Source of the DNA: Pedobacter sp.
Lineage (GTDB): Bacteria; Bacteroidota; Bacteroidia; Sphingobacteriales; Sphingobacteriaceae
Direction: 5' to 3'
Length of the DNA: 64,000 nucleotides
NCBI GenBank assembly: GCA_031119475.1
Contig: JAVHXV010000002.1
Span: 372,001 to 436,000 of the forward strand
How positions within the stretch are numbered: position 1 is the stretch's first letter; the number at the start of each line of letters is the position of its first letter. Below the pieces are notes generated by a model. That model ran no database searches, was not told where the DNA came from, and saw only the letters and a program-made list of their open reading frames with translations. The position numbers and the translations under genes were made by a program. Shown piece by piece: positions 1 through 8,142 of this stretch.

Positions 1-240
1 CGTTACTTCACCAACTCACCGTTTTCAACTTTTTTGGGCACTTGTAATGGGACTGATTACTACTTCATGTATGAAAAGGACAATACAGCCACTCTTGATT
101 ATCAGACGCTAGCAGAAAACATTAAGCATAAAGCTGAACGCTATATAATATATGCTGATAACTGTTTGCTATCCGAAAGTTTTATGTTGGAAAAAAATAT
201 AGAATTCAAGAAAAGCCCGCGGGATATTTCACGCTTTTAA
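1..240 (+). CDS. Type III restriction-modification DNA methyltransferase (Mod), C-terminal end only
   Basis: The reading frame is open from the first base of the window to a TAA at 238-240, so this is the 3' end of a gene that begins outside. About 79 residues are visible. They contain the segments YFTNSPFSTFLG and YIIYADNCLLSESFM and end in KSPRDISRF, which resembles the tail I associate with adenine-specific methylases paired with DEAD/DEAH Res subunits. The catalytic DPPY and FxGxG motifs are not in the window, so the call rests on this tail and on the res gene that starts 2 bases after the stop. It would methylate the recognition site and supply site specificity to the Res subunit. Another function for the truncated protein cannot be excluded. 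Confidence 0.6.
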   Translation, partial: RYFTNSPFSTFLGTCNGTDYYFMYEKDNTATLDYQTLAENIKHKAERYIIYADNCLLSESFMLEKNIEFKKSPRDISRF

Positions 241-242
241 CC

Positions 243-2876
243 ATGGAATTAAAAACATATCAAAAGCAAGTTATTAATGATTTGCATCAGTATTTTTCTT
301 ACTTGCAAGAATATAAACGTGTAGACAAAGCTTTTAATGTGTTTTGGGAAGATAAGGCGGGTCCCTATAGTCCATTAACAGGAGAGGGAATGCGCTCTTA
401 TCAAAATACGGTTCCAAGTGCTATTCATTTAAGTATTAAAGTTCCAACCGCAGGTGGTAAAACATTCATAGCCTGTAATGCTCTTAAAACAATTTTTGAT
501 TCGTTACCAGATGAACAGTCTAAAGCAGTTGTCTGGCTGGTTCCTTGGAGTAATTTATTGGATCAGACGGTAAAAAACCTAAGTGATCCAAATCATCCTT
601 ATTGCCAGAAACTTAATGCGCTATTTAATAATAGGGTACAGGTTTACGAAAAAGCAGAATTATTGCAAGGTGCAAGTTTTAATCCATCCGTGGTAAAAGA
701 GCAGCTAAGTATAATGGTGATGAATTTTTCGTCTATTAGGGCAAAAAACAAAGATGACAGAAAAATTAACGAGCAAAATTCAAATCTAGCCAATTTTTCT
801 TCTGAGATAAATGATATGGATGTTCTTGAGGGAACTGAAAAAGAAGCGCTGATCAATGTAATCCGTAGCTTAAATCCTGTATTAATTGTAGATGAAAGTC
901 ATAACGCAGAAAGCGATCTAAGTGTTGAAATGCTAAAGAACCTTAACCCAAGTTTCATTCTTGACCTTACGGCCACTCCCAAGCAAAATTCAAATTTGAT
1001 TAGCCTTGTTTCGGCTATGGAACTGAAGAAAGAGCACATGGTGAAACTTCCTGTAATCGTCTATAACCATCAAAATATTGAAGGTGTTGTTGAAAGTGCC
1101 ATACATCTTCAACATAGATTAGAGCGAGAAGCAAAGATCCTAGAAGCTCAGGGAGGGAAATATATTCGGCCGATTGTATTGTTTCAGGCGCAGCCAAAGA
1201 CCAAAGAAGATAATAAAACATTCGATAAGCTAAAAGCTCAACTGATTGAGGTTGGAATTCCTGAAGAACAGATCAAGATCAAAACGGCAAATAAAGATGA
1301 GTTACGAGCAATTGATTTGCTAAGTAAAGATTGTCCAGTAAGGTATATCATAACAATAAATGCACTGAAAGAAGGATGGGATTGCCCATTTGCTTATATA
1401 TTGGCATCTTTAGCTGATAGGTCTTCAGCCATTGATGTCACACAGATTTTAGGTAGGGTACTTAGGCAGCCTTATACCATGAAGCATGATAATACTATGT
1501 TAAATCTATCTTATGTAATTACGTCATCAATAAAATTCCAAGAAACACTGCAGAACATTATAGATGGATTAAAACTATCGGGTTTTAGTGAAAAGGATTA
1601 TCGAGATAAGGATGTGATGCCCGAAAACATTAAAATTGCTGCGAAGCAGGAGGCATTATCTAAATATTTGTTGTCAAATGAGCCGCCAGACCTTTCAGAG
1701 AAAATATTTAATACCGATAAAATATCGATAAATATTAATCACTCCACTGGAGAAACAAATCATACCTTGGACTTAATTGAATCAATGGCAATTGAACAAA
1801 ATGAAAGATTTCAAAAAGATATTGAAAATCAACATTCACGCTCAAATGCTGAGCAGCTTTTCTCCGAAATAGGCATGAAGGTAAAACAATATAAAATGCG
1901 AGATAGTATTTCAGAGGTTGCTAAGAGTTTAGTTTTGCCAAAATTCGTGATGGAACTTCCACCAAATCCCTTTTTATTGATGGATGAAGGATCGATGGAG
2001 AAATTGGACCGGGCGAATCTGCTAAGAGATTTTAAATTATCTGACAAAGACACTATTATCTCATTTGATTCAAGTTCATCGGAACTTTACAAAGTTGATG
2101 CAGAAGAAATCGGCAAAGGAGAGTATAAGATGAGTCCTTATAAGATTGATAAGGCTTATCAGGCAGATCTTGTTGATTACTTTTTGGCTAAGCCAAAGGA
2201 GGGACAGATAAAGGATTTAGCGGTTTTCATAGCCAAAAGACTGGATAAGATAGCCCAAATCCCAGAAATTGAGATAAAGAAATATGCTTTGAGGATATTG
2301 GAAAATATGTCCCCTCAAGAATTAATCAATTTTAATCAAAGAAAATTTGAATTCAGCGATCTTATTAAGCAAAAGATCAATGACCTAGCAGACGTTCACG
2401 CTGAAGCCACATTTGATAGATGGTCTGCAACAGGCAAGATTAAGCTGCATTTCGACTGGAAGTTTGATGAAACAATTATACCGGGGCGTATTGGAAAAGA
2501 TATAGGAAATTCACTATATGCACATGAAGGAGAGATGAATGGTTTTGAGGAAAAATTTATTTCAGAAGTAGCAAACTTGCCAAATATTTTGTTTTGGCAT
2601 AGAAATTTGGGAAGAGGGAAAGGATTTGCCTTAAATGGATTTAAATCTAATCATTATCCTGATTTTATTTTAGTTTCGAAATCTGGTAAGATAATATTGA
2701 TTGAAAACAAAGGTGCTGATCGAGACAATTCTGATAGTATTTCTAAACTACGACTAGGCAAAGCATGGGAAAATATGGCAGGAATGTCGTATAAATATTT
2801 TATGGTCTTTGAAAAAAATGCTATTCCCGGCGCACTCAATTTTAATGAAGCAGTTTCTTGGATTAAAGATATGTAG
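243..2876 (+). CDS. Type III restriction enzyme, Res (helicase-nuclease) subunit
   Basis: An 877-residue superfamily 2 helicase with a C-terminal nuclease. Helicase motif I is PTAGGKT at about residue 68, motif II is DESH at about 217, motif III lies in LTATP at about 241, and motif VI is GRVLRQP at about 404. The C-terminal part has HYPDFIL at about 803 followed by ILIENKG at about 817, which fits the D...ExK catalytic core of a PD-(D/E)XK nuclease. In type III systems Res translocates with Mod on ATP and cuts at a distance from the unmodified site. The length is at the short end of the family. All key motifs are intact, so the enzyme looks functional. Start ATG is 2 bases after the mod stop, which implies co-transcription. 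Confidence 0.85.
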   Translation: MELKTYQKQVINDLHQYFSYLQEYKRVDKAFNVFWEDKAGPYSPLTGEGMRSYQNTVPSAIHLSIKVPTAGGKTFIACNALKTIFDSLPDEQSKAVVWLVPWSNLLDQTVKNLSDPNHPYCQKLNALFNNRVQVYEKAELLQGASFNPSVVKEQLSIMVMNFSSIRAKNKDDRKINEQNSNLANFSSEINDMDVLEGTEKEALINVIRSLNPVLIVDESHNAESDLSVEMLKNLNPSFILDLTATPKQNSNLISLVSAMELKKEHMVKLPVIVYNHQNIEGVVESAIHLQHRLEREAKILEAQGGKYIRPIVLFQAQPKTKEDNKTFDKLKAQLIEVGIPEEQIKIKTANKDELRAIDLLSKDCPVRYIITINALKEGWDCPFAYILASLADRSSAIDVTQILGRVLRQPYTMKHDNTMLNLSYVITSSIKFQETLQNIIDGLKLSGFSEKDYRDKDVMPENIKIAAKQEALSKYLLSNEPPDLSEKIFNTDKISININHSTGETNHTLDLIESMAIEQNERFQKDIENQHSRSNAEQLFSEIGMKVKQYKMRDSISEVAKSLVLPKFVMELPPNPFLLMDEGSMEKLDRANLLRDFKLSDKDTIISFDSSSSELYKVDAEEIGKGEYKMSPYKIDKAYQADLVDYFLAKPKEGQIKDLAVFIAKRLDKIAQIPEIEIKKYALRILENMSPQELINFNQRKFEFSDLIKQKINDLADVHAEATFDRWSATGKIKLHFDWKFDETIIPGRIGKDIGNSLYAHEGEMNGFEEKFISEVANLPNILFWHRNLGRGKGFALNGFKSNHYPDFILVSKSGKIILIENKGADRDNSDSISKLRLGKAWENMAGMSYKYFMVFEKNAIPGALNFNEAVSWIKDM

Positions 2877-2918
2877 TTCATGAACTAAGAAACGTAGATG
2901 CCTAGTTAAGTGTCAATC

Positions 2919-2932
2919 AGACAAATTTGTCT
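2919..2932. repeat. 14-bp perfect palindrome in the res/DUF418 gap
   Basis: AGACAAATTTGTCT reads the same on both strands. It lies alone in the 102-bp gap and has no T-tract, so it is not an obvious terminator. Its ACAAA/TTTGT core resembles, but is not identical to, the CTTTGACAAAG palindromes elsewhere in the window. It could be an operator. Confidence 0.4.
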
Positions 2933-2978
2933 TGCTATTTCCATTAGAAACCACTACATTAGTTAAAACCCTTAACTA

Positions 2979-4142
2979 ATGGAAACAGCTCTCAGCCAAC
3001 CTGTTCAGCAGCAACAGCGTACTATTGTGGTAGATGTACTGCGCGGTTGGGCACTCTTCGGTGTGGTGCTCATGAACTATTTTGATTTCTTTACGCTCGG
3101 ACAAAATTGGGCAACATTTAAGCCCACTACCCTGGATAGCGTGCTCTTTTTTATCACCAACCTGTTGTTCTCTGCCAAATCGTGGACTCTCCTCAGCCTG
3201 CTCTTCGGCTATGGTTTTGCCGTGCTCATGAACAACATCCGGGAGAAGGGACATGAGCCTTATCGCTTTTTCGCAGGGCGGATGTTTTGGCTTTTCGTGC
3301 TTGCTTTTATCAACAGTGCCATCTTTTTTGGCGATATCTTAAAGGATTATGCGGCATTGGGCTTACTCTTGCTGCTTTTTTACCGGAGCTCGGCAAAAAC
3401 CACGTTTTGGGCCAGCACGGTACTGTTTTTGGCCATCCCGCCAGTTGCAGCTTTTGTCAACTCGCTGGGCGACCAATCCTGGAACATCGTTACCAGTCTT
3501 TTCCCCAAATACCTAAGCCATAACCTGATTGATGTGTTTACCTTTGGTCTTAAGGCCACCTATTTCGGCGAGATGATCTACCAGCCCTATCTCTATACCG
3601 TGCACCTGGTTATGTTCTGCTGCATGTTGTGGGGCTTTACCTTATATAAGATCAATTTTTTTGCCGATCTGGCCAGTAAGCGAAAATGGATCTTGTGGGC
3701 TTTTTGGACCGGTCTGGCCTTGGCTGTTTTCTTTAATGTGTTTTTTATGGTTTACCAGCAGCAAAAATGGCTGTTCCTAAAACATTTCCAATTCAGGTAC
3801 TGGCTAGTGCTGAGCACCATGATCTGCATCGGCAGCGGGATCTGCTGGCTGTACATTGCCGGTAAATTAAAAACCGTTTTCCAATATTTCGCGTGGATGG
3901 GCAAAATGACATTGACCAATTACATTGTACAAAACATCATCGGCCTATTGGTCTTCTCTGGTTTTGGGCTCGGCATCTGGAGCACTTATCCACTCTGGTT
4001 CTACCTGCTATTGGCTACGGTCATTTTTATCATCCAGCTGTTTGTGAGCAAATGGTGGCTCAAAAAATACAATTATGGGCCTATTGAATGGATCTGGCGG
4101 CAATTGAGTTACCGGAAGAAATTGCCATTGAAAAGAACTTAA
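2979..4142 (+). CDS. DUF418 domain membrane protein
   Basis: A 387-residue polytopic inner-membrane protein. The N-terminal DVLRGWALFGVVLMN (residues ~18-32) is the opening signature of DUF418/YeiB-like proteins, and the C-terminal half with FAWMGKMTLTNYIVQN (~302-318) matches the DUF418 domain itself. I count about nine to ten hydrophobic segments. Members are related to acyltransferase-like membrane proteins, but their substrate is not established. The gene stands alone: the restriction locus ends 100 bp upstream and hisS follows 110 bp downstream across a low-complexity element. A short basic tail ends the protein. Confidence 0.75.
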   Translation: METALSQPVQQQQRTIVVDVLRGWALFGVVLMNYFDFFTLGQNWATFKPTTLDSVLFFITNLLFSAKSWTLLSLLFGYGFAVLMNNIREKGHEPYRFFAGRMFWLFVLAFINSAIFFGDILKDYAALGLLLLLFYRSSAKTTFWASTVLFLAIPPVAAFVNSLGDQSWNIVTSLFPKYLSHNLIDVFTFGLKATYFGEMIYQPYLYTVHLVMFCCMLWGFTLYKINFFADLASKRKWILWAFWTGLALAVFFNVFFMVYQQQKWLFLKHFQFRYWLVLSTMICIGSGICWLYIAGKLKTVFQYFAWMGKMTLTNYIVQNIIGLLVFSGFGLGIWSTYPLWFYLLLATVIFIIQLFVSKWWLKKYNYGPIEWIWRQLSYRKKLPLKRT

Positions 4143-4145
4143 TAG

Positions 4146-4237
4146 GTAAGATGTAAGATGGAAGATGGAGGCAAGGCTACATGATATCCAATCTAGTTTC
4201 CATCTTCCTTTTTACCTTTTCCATCTTCCCTTTCTTT
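4146..4237. repeat. Low-complexity inverted-arm element, word GGAAGAT
   Basis: The left arm (4146-4170) repeats AAGATG words; the right arm (4201-4237) carries the complement, with CCATCTTCC appearing twice. The arms can fold back on each other across about 30 bases. It fills most of the gap between the DUF418 gene and hisS. Belongs to the class described in the findings. Confidence 0.6.
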
Positions 4238-4241
4238 TCGG

Positions 4242-4249
4242 TATTTTTG
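4242..4249 (+). promoter_or_regulatory. Candidate -7 box for hisS
   Basis: TATTTTTG matches the Bacteroidota -7 consensus TAnnTTTG exactly. It ends 4 bases before the hisS ATG, so a transcript from it would be leaderless or nearly so. No TTG element sits at the usual distance upstream, which lowers confidence. Confidence 0.35.
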
Positions 4250-4253
4250 CCGC

Positions 4254-5633
4254 ATGTCTAAACCAAGCTTACCTAAGGGAACTAGAGATTTTTCGCCAGT
4301 TGAAATGGTGAAACGCAATTATATTTTCGAAACAATTAAAAAAGTATTCAGAAAATATGGCTATGCGGAAATCCAGACCCCTAGTATGGAAAACCTAGCT
4401 ACGCTAACCGGTAAGTATGGCGATGAAGGCGATAAACTGATCTTTAAGATCTTAAACTCAGGCGACTTCTTAGGCAAGGTAGATGAACAATTACTTGCAG
4501 CCCGCAACTCACAACTTACAACCAGCCAGGTTTCTGAAAAAGCCCTCCGCTACGACCTTACCGTTCCTTTCGCGCGCTATGTGGTAATGCACCAAAACGA
4601 AATTTCCTTTCCTTTTAAGCGCTTTCAGATCCAACCGGTGTGGCGTGCCGATCGTCCACAGAAAGGAAGGTACCGTGAATTCTATCAATGCGATGCGGAT
4701 GTGGTGGGCTCTGCCTCACTCTTAAACGAAGCCGAATTTGTGCTCATTTATCGCGAGGCATTGATCAATCTCGGACTGAAAGACTTTACCATCAAGATCA
4801 ATAACCGTAAGATCCTATCTGGCATAGCCGAAATCATCGGAAAGCCGGAACTGATCGTAGACATGACCGTAGCCATCGATAAATTGGATAAGATTGGATT
4901 TGAAGGCGTGACCAATGAGTTGATCGAGCGCGGGTTTACTCAGGCTGATATCGACCAATTGAAACCCGTTATCTTGTTGGAAGGTTCCAATGCTGAAAAA
5001 TTGGAAAGTTTAAAACAGGTATTGGCCACTTCGACGTTAGGTTTAAAGGGCATTGAAGAAATAGAAACTGTGTTTAATTACGTATCCAGACTTACAACCC
5101 ACAACTTGCAACCTGTAACACAATTGGAGCTAGACATTACCCTCGCACGTGGACTAAACTATTACACCGGCTGCATTTTCGAAGTAAAGACCAACGAAGT
5201 AGCCATGGGCAGTATTGGTGGAGGGGGAAGATATGACGACCTGACGGGGATGTTCGGACTCAAAGACCTGACCGGCGTCGGGATTTCGTTTGGTGCCGAC
5301 CGGATCTATGATGTACTTGAAGAACTTTCGCTGTTTCCGGTGTCGGCTGCCCAAGGTACAAAAGTGCTGATCAGTAATTTTGATGCCGCTGCGGAAGTAT
5401 ATGCCCTTCCAATCCTTCAACAATTAAGGAGCCATGACATTGCTGCAGAGCTCTATCCAGCTGCCGCTAAGCTAAAGAAACAGCTGGGTTATGCCGACGA
5501 TAAGAAAATTCCGTATGTGATCTTGATCGGCGAAGATGAAATGAAGAGCGGGAAATTAACGCTAAAAGACATGCAGAGTGGAGCACAGCAGCAGTTGGCA
5601 ATAGCCGAAATTGTGGGGCAGCTTGCTGGCTAA
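4254..5633 (+). CDS. hisS: Histidine--tRNA ligase
   Basis: A 459-residue class II aminoacyl-tRNA synthetase that charges tRNA-His with histidine in the cytoplasm. The N-terminus LPKGTRDFSP is typical. Motif 2 lies around VWRADRPQKGRYREFYQCD (~130-148), the histidine-specific motif is LARGLNYYTG (~297-306), and motif 3 is GVGISFGADR (~342-351). The C-terminal ~90 residues form the anticodon-binding domain. Length and all motifs are normal for bacterial HisRS. It is a single-gene unit between a low-complexity element and a 32-bp palindrome that probably ends transcription. Confidence 0.97.
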   Translation: MSKPSLPKGTRDFSPVEMVKRNYIFETIKKVFRKYGYAEIQTPSMENLATLTGKYGDEGDKLIFKILNSGDFLGKVDEQLLAARNSQLTTSQVSEKALRYDLTVPFARYVVMHQNEISFPFKRFQIQPVWRADRPQKGRYREFYQCDADVVGSASLLNEAEFVLIYREALINLGLKDFTIKINNRKILSGIAEIIGKPELIVDMTVAIDKLDKIGFEGVTNELIERGFTQADIDQLKPVILLEGSNAEKLESLKQVLATSTLGLKGIEEIETVFNYVSRLTTHNLQPVTQLELDITLARGLNYYTGCIFEVKTNEVAMGSIGGGGRYDDLTGMFGLKDLTGVGISFGADRIYDVLEELSLFPVSAAQGTKVLISNFDAAAEVYALPILQQLRSHDIAAELYPAAAKLKKQLGYADDKKIPYVILIGEDEMKSGKLTLKDMQSGAQQQLAIAEIVGQLAG

Positions 5634-5640
5634 GATGCAT

Positions 5641-5672
5641 AAGATTGACAAACTTTAAAGTTTGTCAATCTT
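5641..5672. terminator. Perfect 32-bp palindrome, probable bidirectional terminator
   Basis: Two 16-base halves are exact reverse complements (AAGATTGACAAACTTT and its mirror). It starts 7 bases after the hisS stop and separates hisS from a convergent gene. There is no long T-tract, but the stem is followed by TTAAATTAAT. Its TTGACAAA core links it to the CTTTGACAAAG repeat family. Confidence 0.55.
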
Positions 5673-5736
5673 AAATTAATACTATTGGCGAAACCTGCAA
5701 GTAGCTTTTCTTAAATTTTGAGATTGATCATAGCAC

Positions 5737-6471
5737 TCAAATCCTCCCTGCCTTGATGATCAATGGAAAATGGACCTGCACGATCTCTTGATTTCCCCAC
5801 GCTTTTTTGAGTTCTTCAAACACAAGCTCAATCGGATTTTGCCCGTTGGCCTTGATGTAATGCTGTAGAGATGACCAGGTTTCGAGATAGCCGATCAGCT
5901 GATCGAAGGTCCATGAGGCCAGGATTTCCATGGGAGGGGCCTCAATTTCTTCAAATGGAAAAGGAATGGTCGCATAGCCCGATTCGATGTGCCTGCGTTC
6001 TTCATCCCAATAGGTGCCCAGAATGGCTTCGTATAAGTGATCAACCAGCGCATCTATTGATGGTGTAATCTTCATCAGTCCGTAGCCCACTGCCACAAAA
6101 AGCCCATCGGGTTTGAGTACCCGTTTAACTTCCGCGAAAAACTCATCGAACTTAAACCAGTGGATGGCCTGTGCAACCGTAATGAGATCAAACGATTGGT
6201 CGGCAAAGGCAGTTTTTTCTCCCGGTTCTATTTTGTAGGTAATGTTTGGCAGCTGCGGCGCATTGGCCAACTGTTTACTGCTGATATCGGTAGCATCGAC
6301 GTGTGCAAATATCTTAGCCAATTCAACCGCTACTTGGCCATTGCCGGTTGCACAATCCCAAGCCGTCTGTGCATCCTTCACATGTTGACTTAAGAAATGA
6401 TAAAAAGACTCGGGATACCTTGGCCGAAATTGGGCATACTGTTGAGCCTGTGTCGAAAAATTATCTTTCAT
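5737..6471 (-). CDS. Class I SAM-dependent methyltransferase
   Basis: A 244-residue cytoplasmic protein with a Rossmann-type methyltransferase fold. SAM-binding motif I is WDCATGNGQVAVEL (~38-51), followed by an acidic VDATDIS (~58-64) after strand 2 and LITVAQAIHWF (~94-104), a form seen in Methyltransf_11/25 enzymes that act on small molecules. The substrate cannot be read from the sequence. Its ATG overlaps the stop of the upstream NTF2-like gene by 4 bases (ATGA), so the two are translationally coupled and may act on the same compound. Transcription is convergent with hisS. Confidence 0.85.
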   Translation of the reverse strand: MKDNFSTQAQQYAQFRPRYPESFYHFLSQHVKDAQTAWDCATGNGQVAVELAKIFAHVDATDISSKQLANAPQLPNITYKIEPGEKTAFADQSFDLITVAQAIHWFKFDEFFAEVKRVLKPDGLFVAVGYGLMKITPSIDALVDHLYEAILGTYWDEERRHIESGYATIPFPFEEIEAPPMEILASWTFDQLIGYLETWSSLQHYIKANGQNPIELVFEELKKAWGNQEIVQVHFPLIIKAGRI

Positions 6472-6947
6472 CTATCAATGAGGTTTTTGCCCATAAAATT
6501 GCTAAGATTTTTCATGGCCTTTAACTGGATTTTCTGTTGAAAAAAGCGGGCTCCGCCAAAAATCAGTCCCATTAAGCCAAAGGCCTGTTTGGCCCAGCTA
6601 TGGAAATCGAAAGTGTCGATGTGCCGGCTTATTTTCCCATCCTTAAACTCAAAAGTGGCGTCGATCCTGTTGATGACTTTTCTTCCGGTAGCAGAAAAGG
6701 TATAGTAGGCGTCCCAATGGGCCTTGCCCGATTTTTCGTCTGCTTCAATTCCACTAAATTCAATGCGAAGGTCTTTTCCCTTGGTGACCAACATTTCCCA
6801 CATGGCCTTTACCTGTTCTGCATCTAAATTTTTGAACACGGCATCGCTGAAAGTGGCGTCATCACTGTAACAGGCCTGCATGCCCTGAAAATCCCTTTTC
6901 TGGAAAGAAGTATAGAAGTGCGTAAGGAGATCTTGGTTGGTTTGCAT
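6468..6947 (-). CDS. NTF2-like / SnoaL-like protein
   Basis: A 159-residue protein opening with LLTHFYTSFQKRDFQGMQACY and containing SDDATFSD and DKSGKAHWDAYYTF-like strands, the cone-shaped NTF2/SnoaL fold of small-molecule isomerases and binding proteins. Residues ~110-125 (KISRHIDTFDFHSWAKQAF) are typical of the bacterial subfamily. A hydrophobic and basic tail follows. It is the first gene of a two-gene unit with the methyltransferase, joined by an ATGA overlap. No catalytic assignment is possible from sequence alone. Confidence 0.75.
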   Translation of the reverse strand: MQTNQDLLTHFYTSFQKRDFQGMQACYSDDATFSDAVFKNLDAEQVKAMWEMLVTKGKDLRIEFSGIEADEKSGKAHWDAYYTFSATGRKVINRIDATFEFKDGKISRHIDTFDFHSWAKQAFGLMGLIFGGARFFQQKIQLKAMKNLSNFMGKNLIDR

Positions 6948-6959
6948 GGGTTCAGTTAT

Positions 6960-7063
6960 TAGGTGTTGAGTTGTTTATTTTTTAATCGACCAGTTGACAA
7001 TCACCTCACCACCTCATCAACTCACCACCTCATCAACTCACCACCTCATCAACTCACCACCTT
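6960..7063. repeat. Inverted-arm element with a 16-bp tandem repeat
   Basis: CTCACCACCTCATCAA is present three times in perfect tandem (7005-7020, 7021-7036, 7037-7052), with a partial fourth copy. The left arm TAGGTGTTGAGTTG (6960-6973) is complementary to CAACTCACCACCT within the array, so the element can form a hairpin. The 16-bp unit is two 8-bp words. Confidence 0.75.
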
Positions 7064-7068
7064 TACCC

Positions 7069-7461
7069 TCAATACGTTTTGCCAGCTAAAATCCCTTCAA
7101 TCTTGTCCAAAAGTTCGTCAATGTCGAAAGGTTTGGCCAAAAAGCCATTTGGCTTATGTTGGCCATGTTGGATGGTCTGTTCGGTATATTTGGCCGAAAT
7201 CATCAATACTGGAATATTGACGGTCTTTGGATTGTTCCGAAGATCTGTAAGCAATTCGCGCCCATCGCCATCTGGCAACATGATGTCCAAGATCATCAGG
7301 TCTGGCTGAAACGCATCGATGCGCGACATCAGTTCAGCGCTCTTGTTTAGTCCCTCAACCTTATAGGCTTCACTTTGGAGGATCAAAGTAATCACGTCTA
7401 AGATGGCATGATTATCTTCGATGACCAGGATATTTTTAAATGACTTTGTTTTTTTGGCCAA
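7069..7461 (-). CDS. Stand-alone response regulator receiver protein
   Basis: A single-domain CheY-like receiver, about 130 residues from the start chosen here. It shows the acidic pair in ILVIEDN, the phosphoacceptor Asp in LMILDIMLPDGDG, the Ser of MISAKY and the Lys of LAKPFD. There is no output domain and no adjacent kinase, so it probably acts in a phosphorelay or by protein contact. The frame stays open to 7575, but residues encoded upstream of 7461 are AT-rich and unlike a receiver domain. A consensus promoter lies at 7487-7518, inside that extension. I therefore prefer the TTG at 7461, although no ribosome binding site is visible. Confidence 0.85.
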   Translation of the reverse strand: MAKKTKSFKNILVIEDNHAILDVITLILQSEAYKVEGLNKSAELMSRIDAFQPDLMILDIMLPDGDGRELLTDLRNNPKTVNIPVLMISAKYTEQTIQHGQHKPNGFLAKPFDIDELLDKIEGILAGKTY

Positions 7462-7486
7462 GGGAATCAATCGGTTAATGTGATTA

Positions 7487-7518
7487 CAAATATATTTATT
7501 GAAATGATAATTAAACAA
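7487..7518 (-). promoter_or_regulatory. Promoter of the receiver-protein gene
   Basis: On the minus strand TATATTTG (7494-7487) matches the -7 consensus TAnnTTTG, and a TTG lies about 21 bases upstream, near 7516-7518, within the accepted Bacteroidota spacing. The predicted start of transcription is near 7480, about 20 bases before the TTG start at 7461. It supports the short form of the protein. Confidence 0.55.
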
Positions 7519-7599
7519 TAATTTATTGTAGAAAATATGATGTAAATTTATAGTCTGATCCCTTGATCTGCGCAATAATGCTTACTTAAATTAATTGAC

Positions 7600-8016
7600 A
7601 TGAAAAGAAATGCAACTGCCGTATGGAATGGCACCGGAAAAGATGGTAAAGGAACGCTCACCACACAAAGTACTACGTTAAACCAGACCCAATATTCTTT
7701 TAAAAGCCGTTTTGAGGAAGGTGTAGGTACCAATCCAGAAGAATTGATTGCTGCTGCACACGCAGGATGTTTTACCATGAAACTGAGCTTTAACATATCG
7801 GCAGAAAATATTTCTCCAGACGAAATTACGACCACCGCGACTGTAGATCTTAATCCGGAAAAAGGAGAGATTGTTGGTATCCACCTCGTTTGCAAAGTAA
7901 AGGCAAGTGGCCTATCACAAGAAAAGTTCGATGCACTTGTAGCCGATGCCAAGGCAAACTGCCCAATTTCAAAATTGCTCAATACGAACATTACATTGGA
8001 AGCCACGTTGGGATAA
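7600..8016 (+). CDS. OsmC family peroxiredoxin
   Basis: A 138-residue OsmC/Ohr-family protein that would reduce organic hydroperoxides in the cytoplasm. Both catalytic cysteines are present: Cys57 in AAHAGCFTM and Cys121 in KANCPISK. The N-terminus AVWNGTGKDGKGTLTTQS is typical of the OsmC branch rather than Ohr. Length is normal. It is divergent from the receiver gene and followed by a hairpin-forming low-complexity element at 8017-8086 that could end its transcript. Start ATG at 7600 is well placed; the only weak point is the absence of a clear promoter. Confidence 0.9.
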   Translation: MKRNATAVWNGTGKDGKGTLTTQSTTLNQTQYSFKSRFEEGVGTNPEELIAAAHAGCFTMKLSFNISAENISPDEITTTATVDLNPEKGEIVGIHLVCKVKASGLSQEKFDALVADAKANCPISKLLNTNITLEATLG

Positions 8017-8086
8017 TGGTTAATTGTAAGATTGGTTAACTGGTAAACTGTCCCAAAATCAATTAACCAGTTAACCAATTTTAACA
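8017..8086. repeat. Inverted-arm element, word TTAACCA
   Basis: ATTGGTTAACTGGT (8031-8044) and ACCAGTTAACCAAT (8066-8079) are perfect 14-base inverted arms around a 21-base loop. Extra copies of GGTTAA words extend both sides. It follows osmC and touches the promoter of the next gene. Confidence 0.7.
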
Positions 8087-8087
8087 T

Positions 8088-8115
8088 TTGAGCAAGCTAA
8101 ATATCATTAACTTTG
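8088..8115 (+). promoter_or_regulatory. Promoter of the secreted hydrolase gene
   Basis: TTG at 8088-8090, 17 bases, then TAACTTTG at 8108-8115, an exact match to TAnnTTTG. The predicted transcript would start about 20 bases before the ATG at 8143. Confidence 0.55.
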
Positions 8116-8142
8116 GATGTTAAGTATGCCACAAATTAAATA

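Noticed and set aside
7005..7052. CRISPR array from regular repeats
   Set aside because: The 16-bp copies are directly adjacent, without spacers, and no cas gene is in the window.
6963..7220. Open frame of 85 codons on the plus strand
   Set aside because: It is made of the CTCACCACCTCATCAA repeat and then antisense to the receiver gene; repetitive composition and no recognisable protein.
7462..7575. N-terminal extension of the receiver protein
   Set aside because: The residues are AT-rich and atypical, and a consensus promoter for the gene lies within it; the TTG at 7461 fits better.
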